A stretch of DNA of 64,000 nt, from assembly GCF_021134715.1 (NCBI RefSeq), contig NC_060028.1, forward strand, positions 4,238,501 through 4,302,500, written 5' to 3'. Under the pieces are notes generated by a model. The model was given only the letters and a program-made list of their open reading frames with translations. It made no database searches and was not told where the DNA came from. The DNA is from Daphnia pulex. Its lineage: Eukaryota > Arthropoda > Branchiopoda > Diplostraca > Daphniidae. The translations under genes were made by a program, and so were the position numbers. This document shows positions 34,020 to 46,390 of this stretch, in pieces (within the stretch, counting starts at the first letter, position 1; the number at the start of each line of letters is the position of its first letter).

Positions 34020-35450
34020 AGTTGGAGCGGTAACTTTTCTACCTTCGGTTGCTCAAAAGTATTTTGTCTTCTGAATTGCAGATAAAAAAATTAATAAAAA
34101 GGGCTTGCAAGTTATCCAAATATTCTTTGTTATTGGCCAACAAATTGACAAAAGGAAGAATCAGGTGAGTGAAGAGTCATTCAAAAGAGAAAGATGTGAA
34201 ATCAGAATTGTTATTAATAAATCGCAGTTCGTCCTCATACACTGAATCAGTGAGAAATTTGAGTTACAAAGAGAAAAATAATGTCATTCATCTAAATAAA
34301 TCATCAACATCAGTGAGATTATTTTTGAAGAAGCAAACCTCGGGAAGCGCAACATCTGTAGTATTTGACTATACATATCCAGTTTTTTATCCGTTTACAT
34401 TTGAGAAAAAAAATATTGTTTAACATTGCAGACCAAAACAAAAAAATTGTCCTAATGTGCCTGCTTTAGGGCATGAGACATCTCACTGAGTTTCATTGTC
34501 GCAGCAAAGTGGCAGGTTGTTTACGGTTGTTTCTATCCATAACATCCATAAAGATTTCTCTTTTTTCAGTCAGAAGCAAAGAACAAATGCTACTACAATA
34601 GTATCAGTGAAGCGTCCTTTCAGTCTGGCCGCCCTGATTCTTATAGTTCTACGGAGAAAACTGTCTAGCAGTTTTCTTGAAATATTATTTTTTAAGTTGC
34701 TCTTGGTGTCTATAACTTCTAGGTATATAGATCATCAATAAAAGTCTGATGTATTACTGACGTAACATAATGCGTTTTACATATTATAAAAAGTAAGTTA
34801 GGTGGACGTTTTTTTACTTATTACGTTACAATTTTGAAATAAATTTTGAATGATTTGTGACACATATTTCAACAGGTCACTTAAAGTTCAGTGAATTTAG
34901 CATCATTGAACTTGACAAATTCATGGTAAAGCTACATTATTTTTAATTTGTGTCTTGATTAAATTTTTAAAAGATTCTATTGGTTTACGCTTTGATTTAA
35001 GTAAATGGATTCATCAAGTAACAATTCCGAGTACTCTCTTCAACAACCAATCAATGTTATTTCCCTTTCTAAAACTATATTTATATATTATTCTAATTGA
35101 CTTATGACATTTAGCTTGATAAAAAGACGCTTTCAGATAATCAAGATGTGATACACATCTCTTATATTTTACGTAATGTTTCTTGAAAGCAATCAAGAAT
35201 CCTTGTTGGCATGCTGCCACTCGAAGGGCTTCTTACCATTTTTATGACGAGTTTAGACCATGGGTATGTTTCCTGAAGAGGGATAAGTATAAGGATATAT
35301 ATGAAGAGGGATATATATCCGTTTCGTGGAAGATTTGGAGGTCCATTGCTTCCAACTTATCACCGCCGAAGAATGAAATGAGTTTAAGGGATTCATCAAG
35401 GATTTGGTTGAAGAATGATGGGTTGTTTTTTGGGGCAAAAGTTTGCATCC
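34020..35450. other. AT-rich, no supported gene
   Basis: Short frames at 34,169-34,423 and 34,496-34,741 (Ser-rich) have no motifs. A TATATCC-rich stretch lies near 35,290-35,320. Confidence 0.4.
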
Positions 35451-35451
35451 C

Positions 35452-35473
35452 AATGTAATGTAATGTAATGTAT
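35452..35473 (-). repeat. (ATTAC)n 3' tail of the LINE
   Basis: Four AATGT/ATTAC pentamers immediately after the LINE's 3' end. CR1/L2-group LINEs characteristically end in short tandem repeats rather than poly-A. Confidence 0.75.
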
Positions 35474-35477
35474 TAAT

Positions 35478-36849
35478 TTATAGAGCGGCTTTTACAAGCA
35501 TGATCAAAGGCGCTATAACTCCATCGAAAGAGTAGAACAAAGTAGACATATCATTAGGCATTGGGATATATGTTTTCAACATTGATCGAAACTGAGATAA
35601 GGAATTGGCTGCTCTGATGGACAAAGGAATACTGTTCCAGATCTTGGGGGCCATCTTTGCAAATGAGCGATCACCATAATTGACTAGTTTGGTTTTAGGC
35701 AGAATCAAATCGAGAGAAGAGCGAAATTTCCTTCGAGATATCAGCTCAGACAGATACACGGGGGCACAATTGTTAATACATCGATAAGTTTGGGTAGCAA
35801 TCTTAAAAGTTATTCGAGAAGAGACCGGGAGCCAGTGTAAATTTATAAGAACATCAGAGATATGATCGTACTTCCTCCGTCTGGCCATCAACCACGCAGC
35901 CATATTTTGCACAGCTTGTAGTTTACCAAGTCGTTTCGAAGGGATACCAACAAGAAGGGAGTTCCCATAATCCAAAGTAGATGTAACAAAAGCATGTACA
36001 AGTTGAGCAGCCGCAGAATCAGAAAGAAATTTCCTAATTCGCAAAATACGATGCAAATATGCCTGCATATGCCCTGCGACACATTGAATTAATTTGGGGT
36101 TCCATAGTCAAGCGAGAGTCAAAAATTACACCACGGTTACGGACATTTTTAGACGGAATAATTGGCACATCACCAACCACCAGAGGATGTTCATGGGGCG
36201 TATGGTTTCCATGTACAAGGAGCGCATCCGTCTTGCTTTCGTTGAATTTCATCCGATTCACCGACATCCATTGCCTTGTCTCACCCATACAGTTTGACAA
36301 AGCAGCATATGCAATGCGTTGTTCTACCCCATCAACAGTCAGCTTGAAGGTCTTGTGTTGTTGAGCATCATCAGCATAGTACTGGTCGCTGATACCATGA
36401 TGAACGGCAATATCATGGATCGGGCTGTTTTACAGAGTAAACAATGGGCCTAGGACTTACCCTTGCGGTACCCCGCAAGTTAAGAAAATCGGGAGAGACG
36501 TGACACCAAATACTTGAACAGACTAGGAGCGATTTGCAAGATAGGAACTGAATCAATCAAGGGCCGAGCCACAAATACCAAAACGAGCTGATAGGCGATC
36601 AAGAAGTACAGAATGGTCGATTGTGTTGAACGCTGCACTTTGATAAAGCAGTGCGAGGATCGCAGCATTCCCGCCATCGACGGCCATGAGCAGATCATTA
36701 ATGACTCGAAGCAGCGCTGTCTCCGTGGAATGATCTGGTTGATATGCAGATTGCACTGGAACCAGCAGATTGGATGACTGGAGATGAGACATGATTTGTT
36801 TTACACATACTCGCTCAACAAATTTGGATAAAAATGACAGATTCGACAC
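35478..36849 (-). pseudogene. LINE reverse transcriptase and C-terminal region
   Basis: From the 5' side: FLSKFVERVCVKQIMSHL, QSAYQPDHSTETALLRVIND, SAAFNTIDHSVLLDRL (RT motifs 1-3; the first Asp of motif A reads Asn), TCGVPQG followed by stops, YYADDAQQ (catalytic YADD, about 36,370-36,385), then the thumb and C-terminal region with FVTSTLDYGNSLLVGIP, LQAVQNMAAWLMARRRKYDH and LHWLPVSSRITFK, ending VKAAL and TAA. These are the motifs of CR1/L2-group RTs. At least two stops in the palm and a frame change near 36,040. Confidence 0.88.
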
Positions 36850-36891
36850 TGGACGGTAGTTACAGAGCTTATTTGGGTCAAGATCCGATTT

Positions 36892-37653
36892 CTATAACAG
36901 CGGGGAGACAAATGCTAATTTCATTTCATCAGGGAAAATACCAGATGATAGCGACAAATTGATAATATTTGTGATGGGATGAACAAGGATATCAGAAAAT
37001 TCTTTCAACAAGAAAGTAAGAATTGGATCACGTAGCGAGGACTTTGATGGACACTTGTCTAGAAGGGATGCAACTTCACTAACCGTCACTTGAGAGAAAC
37101 AGGAAAACATGTTCACCAGTCTTGGCTCCTCAGGCATCGCCAGTGGCCCTTTAGCATCCAGACTAGCCCGAATGTCAGAGATCTTATCAGAGAAAAAGCA
37201 GCCGAAGTCATTCAGAAGATTCGCCAAGGAGACATGCTGAGGTAGCTTGAGCCCAGTCTTCTTCAGTAGAAAAGAATCTACGATCTTAAACAGAGACTTC
37301 TTGCCCGAGCACTCAGCAATCTTGGAGTTAAGGAACGATTCTTTTGCTTCCTTAATCAACCTTCTCAGATCATCTTTCGAAATCATCAGCTCTTCCTTGT
37401 CAAACTCAAGTCCATGTAAACGCCATCTTCTTTCCAGTTTCCGAGCTCGACTCCTTGCCAAACTGATTTCATCCGTCAGCCATGGTTTATCCGAGCGAAT
37501 TGTGACAATCTTCTTTATTAATGGAGCATGCTTTTCAAGCACATGAGCAATAGAGGTGTTGTGTTGCTCAACAATCTCATCAATATTATCGGCTGGGTTG
37601 GAAATGAGAGGCATGGAGATTAGATCTTCTCTGAACCTGACAGGATCAATCAT
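36892..37653 (-). pseudogene. LINE endonuclease-RT linker
   Basis: A 253-codon frame with DKPWLTDEISLARSRARKLE, KEAKESFLNSKIAE and ISLSSGIFPDEMKLAFVSPLL-type start of RT, then one stop (TAG) before the RT frame continues in phase. This connector between endonuclease and RT is usual in CR1/L2-like elements. Confidence 0.85.
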
Positions 37654-37689
37654 TTTCAGTTTCCTGAACGTGATGGAGACGGAGAGGAC

Positions 37690-38531
37690 GATGCAGTTGC
37701 AGCAATGATGTCACTGCCAGATGGTCACTTATGAGCCCTCAACCTCACAGCCGATCACCAGATTGTCAGACACTCTCGTTAGCACAAGGTCAAGGATGTG
37801 GCCTCTTATATGAGTGGATGCACTTACATGTTGAAAAAACCCATGTGACTCGACAAAGGATAGGAATTTGATAGCTGTTGAGTCGGCAGATTGTCCTAAT
37901 GAATGTTGAAATCTCCAACAATCAGCAGGCGACTAGGCAATAGAACTAAAAGATCAAGAAAGTTAGAGAATTCAGTAAAATGACAAGCATTTTCCCTTTT
38001 CGAACGATAGATCACCACAACACGCAGGCAGACAGAGTTCACTGTAAGAGATGTGGCCAGGAACTCGAACGACGATGCTGTAAAATTCACAGTAAATAAG
38101 CAACCAACACGAATGGTACTTCGAAAGAGTAACGCGACACCTCCACCTGAAGTCATAATCCTAGGATTGTGAACAGCAACAAATCCATCCGGACAAATTC
38201 CAAGTAGTTTATCCTCACCATGTTGAACAGTGAGCCAAGTTTCAGTGATTGCCAAAATATTGAGTCTATTGGATAATAGGTGGTGCGTGATTACATCTGG
38301 TTTGCAACACACCGATCTTGCATTAACAAGGCAAAAAGATAAAAATTTCTTCACCTCTCTTGCTCTTTCTGCCTGCCTTCCACTCCTCCATTTTCTACTG
38401 CCTTTTTTCCAACCGCATTCATCCCATTGACTAGAACTATGAGAACCAGATTTTGCAATACCAAGTGTGTCAACAAGCTCACACCAGACCTCACACAATG
38501 AGGAAAGTGGAGAGTCTTGCCTATAGTCCAA
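37690..38531 (-). pseudogene. LINE AP-endonuclease domain
   Basis: Reads CLVNARSVCCKPDVI, LNILAITETWLTVQHG (catalytic Glu), GGGVALLFR, VVVIYRSKRE and LLIVGDFNIH (catalytic Asp/Asn), then in shifted frames HVSASTHIRGHILDLVLTRV and LISDHLAV (the terminal S-D-H motif, near 37,730). Family role: target-DNA nicking for target-primed reverse transcription. A stop follows DFNIH, and the last third changes frame. Confidence 0.88.
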
Positions 38532-38700
38532 ATAAATTCACGAGAAATAAGCACACAAAATCTGGAAGCAGACGATGGAGCAGAAAGTAAACAGTCAACC
38601 AGCATGATGTGACTCACTGGACGCAAGAGTAAAAATGAACAAGACGTGAGAGCAGAAATGTTGCACAAGAAATGCCCAAGATACCCCATAACAGATTAAC

Positions 38701-40400
38701 CAACCTTCAAACATTAATTTCACCAAAATAACCAGGAAAAATGATACAAGTCAGGACCGTCAAACTAGTGCAGCCACTCAGGGCGCTCGATAGCATACGA
38801 ATCCCAATGAGGTCGTCTATATAGTTACCTAGGTAGATAAACCTCTTCAATGGGTTTTCAATGAGCTTTTTTTCCTATAGTACTTGGAGGTACTGGTGAA
38901 ATAAACTGAGCACCTGAAAACCTTGTATCTTTGACTTTGACTTTGACCTTGAATCCTGAGGCTTAATTGGGGAAGTCACTTCTCTATGCGTGCTGTCCGC
39001 TGAAGAATGTTGATTCTAGCTTAAAAACTTCTTACATAGTATACTTGGATAGAGAAACTCGACGTCTGCTGAAAAGAGGATGGAGACGTCTGGTAGGCCT
39101 TGTATGTCGTTGAGGTGGTTAATGCGATCAGTAGTCTTGTGAAATCACGGGATTAGATCTAGAATAGGCTAGAGTGGCAAGGTATTCGTCTAGGATTTTT
39201 AAAAATCCTGGGAATCCGGTGATGATTGATCGTCCCAGGAAGGGTCTTTATGTCCGGTTTTTTTCGGATTTGAGATGTTTAAAAGAAAACAGATAGCCAG
39301 GAGATGATAAGAAGCTGAAATTAGATTTTGGGGGTGTGATACAACCACCCGTCAGAATGAAATGATTATATTATTTATCCTGTTGGCTAGCGACTCGCAT
39401 GTTTCTGTGGCACTTTGTCATGAGCTGTGTCTTTGTCACTGAGCTGTCGGGGGCTTATCTTTTGTGGAATTTACTGCCTTCATCGGCTTTGGTTATGCAG
39501 GTGGTAGAGTGGTTGGTAATATCCCTCCAGGTTATTACTGTTAGTACCGATCAGAAATAAAGGAACATCAAGCATTACTTCCTTCTAATTCTATTTTTGG
39601 TGTTTTAACGAAACCAAATTTTTTTGCATGACTGTGTGCAACTGTTTACAACGTTTTGTGCAAAACTTTCCGGAAATCCGATGAACAAGTTGGTTATGAA
39701 AAATCTGAGACAAGAAGAGGAAGAATGCAGAAAATTGAAGATGAGGGAATGTGGAGAAAAATCTGGTCAAGGATCTGTTTATGCTTTCCTGAAGGCTTCC
39801 GTTCTTTTCCCAGAACCACAAGAGTAATTAAAAACGATATTCTCTTTGGAAAAACTACTGAACATAACGCCAACTTTGTGAAACATCATCTACATAATCA
39901 GCACTATTATTATCCGTGTCCTTCAAAAACAACTTGAAACCACTATCGTAAGCTAATTATAGAAAATTACCTGGTATTTAAAAATAAAATTAGATGGTCA
40001 AGAGCACTGTCATATTTTCATTTTTTTTAAATATAAAGCGAAATTCATTTTAAAATACGTGAATCAGAAGTCAGAAGTTCAGAATAAATTTATTGGGTTG
40101 AACTATATGATTTGACAATATTTTCAAAAAATTGTGTCCAGACTTTTAGTTTTGGTGAAAAAGTAAAAAAATATTTCGAAAATTTTGGTGCAAGACATCG
40201 TTATAATTATTTTATGCAAGTTAAAACACAAAATTTGGAATGGGGTATGCCAACTCTTGTGATGAACAGAGAAGGAAAAAATTCGCCAATTTGACATCGC
40301 GCTCACATTTTCCTGCTCTTATGTTCTATTATGGTTGCATTTCGTATCTTTTCTATTGTTTTCCTTTGATATTCTGCGCCTTTAACCGTACTACTTCCTT
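38701..40400. other. no supported gene; possible LINE 3'-end scar
   Basis: At 38,905-38,953 AAATAAACTGAGCACCTGAA is followed by three CTTTGA hexamers, as at the 3' end of some LINEs. The rest, including three overlapping short frames at 39,590-39,940, has no motif. Confidence 0.35.
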
Positions 40401-40404
40401 TACG

Positions 40405-43400
40405 ACGACTACAGAACGTGTATGTGTTGATTTGGAAAAAACTACACCTACCGTCCTTTCCACATTCTATACGCTGTGTTAAAAACACAAGGAACTCTAT
40501 CCCGGTATCATAGATGGGAAGTTTCCAAATCCGTTTCTGAAGTAGAGCTACTTGCTATAAGAGAACAACATATCGTCAATATCGCAGCTGGTCCCCAAAA
40601 AAAAAACCGTATGTTTGGAATGCGCTTGCGGAGCTAAACTCAGTTTTAGCATCGATTAGCAAAACCGTCCAGGGATTTCCACTACCCGTTATGCTTGGTT
40701 GTGTGAATATGTTACGCAATCTGAACAGTAGATATAAATAAGAGGGACCAGCAGTATTTGTTGACGGTTACATAATATTCAATGTCTGCCATATTAAATA
40801 CTAATACCATCTGAAATTGTTCATTTATATGGGAACAGGGCATCCTTGCATTTTTTGACAAGACAGGTGATCAATCTTAGCCTGCGGTAACAGAAAAGCT
40901 AACTGGAAGAATTCACAACCCCTCATGATCAACGTAGAATTGGAAGACTGAGAATGAAGAATAAGGCACTATATCAAGTTTTTTCCCAAATTGTTTTCAG
41001 AAAATACTTTTGAACAAGCCTCTAGCTAGTAGCAAGGAACAATTAGATAAATAAATTTTCTAAAATGTATTTTCTGAATAGCGACCTTAACATTGGTTGC
41101 AGGCGGAAAATCAAAGAAAATATACTGTTAAGCAAAAACAAGAAAGTAACTGAGAATATGATCTTCAACATGACAGAACAAATTAATCCCTAGAGCCCTA
41201 GAGGAAAAGGAAGTTCTCAAAATATTTCCTCAGTTTGTAAAGTGTTTCGACAAAAATGGATGGGATGTCGCTTAGAAGTTGAGTAAGTCTATATTGATTA
41301 TTTATTGAAATAAAAAATTCAATAGCAAAAAATGTGTTCAAATTACGTAGCAATTCTACAATGTAGAAGCTAAAAAACCAAAATAAGCTCCAATATCAAT
41401 CCCACCAATGTAAAAAAGTTAATGATGATAATTCCAAAGACCCACCGATAAGAAATTCTGTTATTTGTAAACGCTTGCAAAAGATGGGATCATTATTGCT
41501 GTGAAGCCATAAGAGAAAAACCCAAAAGAAGATGTTTTACTTGCAAAACCTGTAGAGCCAACAATTGACTAATTTTTTTACCTATTTTCCTTACTTTATA
41601 ACTACGATTATAATGCGACTCCACTAAAAAAATATAAGTACAAACTCGAATGACCCAAGGACTAAACGTTTTCTCTAATTAGGTCATTAACAACGTTGGT
41701 GTAATTGTGTCATCTCAAAGACATACTGGTTACAACGTCAGTCTTTTCTTGGAACATCCAGTGGGAAATGTATATTAGTCGTGTTGGAATGGGAAATGAA
41801 CGTCATTATAAATTAACTTATTGACAGCATATTAGATGTAAAAAATATGAAAACATCGAGTCAATGTTAAAAAACGTGACGATGAATGTCAAATGACATT
41901 GGAGTTGTAAATCGACATCAAAATGAGATCAAATGCTTCCTGGCTTCTAACAATTTTTTAACTTTGACCTTCATTTTTCGATATTAGGTTTATTTGAATA
42001 AAAATATTTACAAACAATCAAAGCAGTTAAGGGAAGAAAAATTTAACAAAAAATCATGGGAAGGGTGGCCAGATTGAATCATACTCGGCAAAGAAACATG
42101 AAGTTTGTTGAAACATGAAGAGATTTTCAAATAATGATATATGTTGCAGGTTGGGGGATGAAACTAAACGGAAATGGAGAGTAGGATAATGTCGGACGGA
42201 GGATTGTTGACTTTTATGGCCTGATCGCTGTCTAAATTAAATGGTAATTAGTAATTACAATTTGGGTAACAAAAAAGAAAATCCTCTCGTGAGGATTCGC
42301 AAAAATAATATTTTATTAAATTATTTTTTTCTCATTACAGGCTCCTTGATTATGGAAGAGTGTTACATCCAAAATCCTAACTATGGGGTGGGCGAATTGT
42401 CCAACTTAAGTCAACGATCATTTCAAATGATACGTTGGATTTATTAGCAGTAAAAACGAATTCCACTCAAACCTAAATCACAATCTCAAGACTTCTAAAT
42501 TATTGTCTCTGAATGACTTTGTCGACAATCAAACTAAAAATGAATATCTTTATCCTCACGAGACGGTAAACTTCCACGTATTCCATATCCACAGTTTTTT
42601 TTGATTTTTTTCGGAAAAGATGATACAAAATTTATTTATCTGAATGGAAAAGGATTGCAACCGAAATTGATTACCCGAAGGTCTAATGCTGATCTGTTTG
42701 AGCAGCAGCAGCAGCCGTGTACATCGAATGAAAAGGGAATTCCGATGTTTTCCGTAAAACTTTTTTTGTCATGAAAAAGAAAACCATCATTACAAAATTT
42801 GAAGTTTGTTGAATTGATGTACACCTCTTAGAGGTTCTTGATAAGTTCTTAATACATAAAGGTAATGTTAAAATGTTTTTTAGATAACTTTATAAAAAAA
42901 AACGAAATGCGTGATTAGCTTAGTAGATGAACGAAGAAATGACATCATTTTCTAGTAAAACCACGACAAACCAAGACAAAAATAAATAAAAAATAGCTTT
43001 AATGTTGTCGTTAATGTTTAATGTGGTCACCATGTTACATTTACCACAACATAAACGAAAAATCACTGGCATGTTGGAGTCTGCATTTCAATTGAAATCG
43101 GAACACAATTCTTTAAAGGAATTGGAACGTCAATAAAATCAGCGAAAACTGCGGTAACCAAATTTTCTCTGGCCAATTTTTTTTTATTGAAGTCATTGAA
43201 CTAAAAAAATCATTCCAATACGTATACTCAGCGAGGTACAACCGAGTACTAGTGGTTCGGAAGTCGGACGTAAAAGTAATATCTCCTCGTTTACGGTGCC
43301 CATTTTATATTCCCTGTGATACGTGGAACGATCACCCCCATCCTTGTATGCAATATAAATTGCCTTCGTCTTGACGCATAAGACAAAGTCTTGCTTTAAA

Positions 43401-43975
43401 ATAGCGTCTATTCCTAAAATGTACATTTCCTTAATTCCATTCGTAACAATCAATTCTTGTTTCAATACTTCAACAGTCAACTGTTTATTGTGCACATCAA
43501 AAAATGTTACTGAGGTCTCTGCGCTGTCCAGCTGTATAAAAGGAGGTAATGACCTATACACGGTCTCGTGTAGTAGACTTTGCGACACCCCTGTATCAAA
43601 GATGGCTTTAATTTCCGTACTATTTACCACAATCATTACTTGTGGAAAGGATATCTATCTTCATGAAATGACTTTGGGAGTTTGTGAAATCCCCTCCACC
43701 CGACTCGCTAAAATAGTGAGTAAGTTTATATTAATATCAGTTTTTGGGTAGCCAGTAACCTAATTATCAGTCTTCATATAGACTTTCGTATTTCATTAGT
43801 GAGTACACTCGCTAACTTAAGACAATAGCCAATACACTCGCTAACGCACTCAAATCAATATTTTCTCAACATAGTCGCGCACATCTAGGCGATGCTGGTG
43901 ATGCTTATTGCGAAGCTGCGCCGGTACTTTTTGGGTAGTAGTACCCAAATTAATTCTGATTGGCTCTCTCCTAGT
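40405..43975. repeat. degraded repeat family R, copy B (longest)
   Basis: Colinear with copy A; see landmarks there. It keeps the retropepsin-like ORF on the minus strand (43,193-43,636) and the minus-strand ENIGIPFSFDVHGCC peptide (42,636-42,824), which also occurs in copy A. Confidence 0.75.
43193..43636 (-). pseudogene. retropepsin-like aspartic protease fragment of an LTR-type element
   Basis: Reads MIVVNSTEIKAIFDTGVSQS, with a D-T-G-V-S active-site motif (D-T-G-A/S is usual), then LLHETVYRSL and later MYILGIDAILKQDF, resembling the 'ILGxDxL' second motif of Ty3/gypsy-type proteases. 147 codons without a stop. No reverse transcriptase follows on this strand, so the element is internally deleted or the family is a short non-autonomous derivative. 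Confidence 0.65.
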
Positions 43976-44350
43976 GGCGCCCCTGGTGGTGCCACCGAAA
44001 GGCCAAACGAGAAAACACTTTTGACAAAACACTTTGACAAAACACTCATATTGTCAGGTTTATTAATTTCTCTTTGATCTATTAGTTACCGATCCGTAAT
44101 ATGACTCTGGAGGTTAAAGGTTCAAACTCTAAATCTAACACCATGTTATTTATTAACTTTGACGATGCAAGCAGCTGCGTAGCGGGTGTAGCGAATTCTT
44201 AAATTAGCCAGTACACTCGCTACACCTATCGTTCAGCGACAACAACAGCTGCTAAACCTTAGGTCCCAAAAGTCATCAATAGCCACTACACTTGCTAAAA
44301 TTATGTATATTAGCCTGTACTCGCTAACGCACCCACAAAACTATTTTGTC
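43800..44350 (-). repeat. repeated ACTCGCTAAC words, possible LTR of family R
   Basis: The word TACACTCGCTAAC or close variants occurs at about 43,805, 43,833, 44,212, 44,287 and 44,321 (and at 16,397 and 16,430 in copy A). On the minus strand ...AATAAATAACA precedes TGGTGTTAGATTTAGAG near 44,144, which could be an LTR end and primer-binding site. No matching second LTR was located. Confidence 0.3.
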
Positions 44351-45470
44351 GTTTATTACCGAATTCATCAGCTATTGCCACTTTGGTTTGAAGTTACAAC
44401 CACTAAATGGTATTAAGAAAAAAAAATTATGGCTCAAACAAATTATTTTTGCAGCTTAACTTGCACATCTTGATTTGTAGATATTAATCATTCACAAGTA
44501 AAAACAACGAAATTCTAGTTAAAAATTTCAAAAATGTTTTCAATTGCGAATTTCCATTTAGGGATTCAAAAAAGGAATGGACATATCTTAAACGGACGAT
44601 CTTAATGTAGCTAAATAAAAAAAGAGAATTTAAACTTAATACAAAAATATATTCCATCCAATTCTTTTTCTATGGTAGGATTTGCTCGGACACTTTACGC
44701 GACTCAAGTTCATTTGTTCAGTAGTTATGTGAGGCCATCTGGAATACATTTTCTTTCGAAGCATATCCTGGGGTTCGTTAAGTGTGCACACAGTCGATCT
44801 CCCAATAGACGTTGCCAAAAGTCACGTGACGCCACATTTTAACGAATAAGATGATGCCTTGAGTACTCTCGACCATGCCTACTCTCGACATGGCACAAAA
44901 AGTGTGTTTAACAAAGCCAGGGGTATAAAAAGACCCCCATACCTACTCTCCATACCCCTAACAAAGCTGCCGCCAGATAAAGACCACGTCTTTATCTATG
45001 CCGCCATGCACCAGCAAAAATTGTATTGGCAACGCCAAATTGTAACAGACTATATCTGTAGTTGTAATTGGCATCGAATACCTTCGAAATGGGCCAAATA
45101 AGAATAAAAAAAAAATTACATTTTCAATCAATGTATTAATTTGTTTTATGGTTTTTAAGGGGTTTTAAATAAGGCACAACGTTTTTTTCTGTTTTTTTTT
45201 CAAAACATTAATTCTTTTGTTAAATCTTATTTGTCAACATCGCATAATACTCAAAGTAAGCACTCTAGAGCTAACAATTAACGATCCCCTGATTCTTTGT
45301 GACACTTTTGCAACAAAACCACTGTGGCAAAATACACCGCTGTGTAAAATATACCATCATACCATATTCTGTAGTAATAAATAAGAAAACGTCCCAGAAT
45401 AGTTAAACACTGTTTCTTTATTTCAGCCAAATTAAATCCGAATCATTTGAATTTAAAAATCAACTTTGAA
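44351..45470. other. no supported gene
   Basis: Short frames at 44,636-44,818 (-) and 44,859-45,101 (+) lack motifs. A CCTACTCTC-type repeat lies near 44,870-44,955. Confidence 0.35.
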
Positions 45471-45472
45471 TG

Positions 45473-46114
45473 CTAACTTAAAAAACGAACTCGTTTGGGA
45501 TTTCTACACGTGAGATTTCCACACGACATTTTTGATGCAGCATTGTTCTTTCCATCCGCGATTGTTTGTCCTTCACCTGAAAAGAAAGAAAAGTGAGTCG
45601 TTATCGAAAATTTTTGAATTTTAAATGACTGTTGACCCAACCTTTAGTTATGTAACAAGCGTGGTGACATGAAATGGAAAAAGTTAAGTCTTCAAATGCA
45701 ACACACATGTAAAAAGGCATGACTCGACGTCTTTCCTTCAGCCAGTTTGCGAGAATCCAACGGGAATGTTCTTGACGGGGATCTTCAGTTGGTGTTTCTT
45801 CGTGGAGAATGATAGCCTTCACAGATGGATACTTTTTCATCCTGTTAACAATAAAAATTAATAAAGAATACCTACTAATAAAAAGGAATTCTACAACCAT
45901 TTCCCGCAGTTAACAAGTTCTGGAGTTTTAACTTCGTTGAGTGATTCTCCATTTTGGGTTGATTTCCTAATTTCCATTAACATCTTTACAGCAGGACTCC
46001 ACTTGGCTTTGTCAATGGTTTTCCCAATGCCTACGACTGGATGTAAAATAGGTATAGAGATGAACTTGGTTGAGGCAAGAACTTGAAATATAGGTGTTTA
46101 CCTGGAACACCCAT
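45473..46114 (-). CDS. small spliced gene of unknown function (152 aa)
   Basis: Four exons, 46,114-46,102, 46,036-45,895, 45,841-45,642 and 45,576-45,473, all with GT-AG borders; phases match and the total is 459 nt with one stop at the end. The product starts MGVPVVGIGKTIDKAKWSPA, has KKYPSVKAIILHEETPTEDP, a Trp/Arg-rich helix SRWILANWLKERRR, a Cys/His pair in CHHACYITK, and a basic tail with two more Cys (CGNLTCRNPKRVRF) that could bind metal with them. No signal peptide. A plus-strand-silent frame just upstream (46,390-46,120, -) reading RKLDHVFARAAQKPILDIFK may be an earlier exon. Family not recognised; the intact splicing frame argues for a gene under recent constraint. Confidence 0.55.
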
Positions 46115-46390
46115 TTTGTTTATTGTTAAACTCATACACAGATTTTTTTAGTGTTACTGAGGGGATGTTGTTTCTGAAAAACTGGTAATCTAAAGTCAAA
46201 AGTTTTACAAATCTCTTTGAAGATATCCAATATTGGCTTTTGAGCAGCTCTGGCAAAAACATGATCTAATTTCCTGAACCGGCCATCTGCTTCTTTTTTC
46301 CTGTATTGTATTGAAATGCCTGTAATCCCTGTCCCTGCCTTCCATTCCTGATTTAAATAGTAGATTTTGCATTACCAAATCAATTGCCAT

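Larger units (their letters stand above)
35452..38700 (-). mobile_element. near full-length, inactive CR1/L2-like non-LTR retrotransposon
   Basis: On the minus strand an APE-type endonuclease is followed by reverse transcriptase, a C-terminal region and a pentanucleotide tail. The 5' end is not defined (sequence upstream of 38,530 has an extra frame to 38,689 that may be 5' UTR or ORF1 remnant). Several stops and frame changes show it cannot move. Confidence 0.88.

Noticed and set aside
35183-35458. Plus ORF and two minus ORFs beside the LINE tail
   Set aside because: Overlapping frames on both strands, a TATA-rich repeat inside, no motif or splice support.
40112-40306. Two complementary 60-codon ORFs
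   Set aside because: Mirror frames on opposite strands with no similarity to anything recognised.
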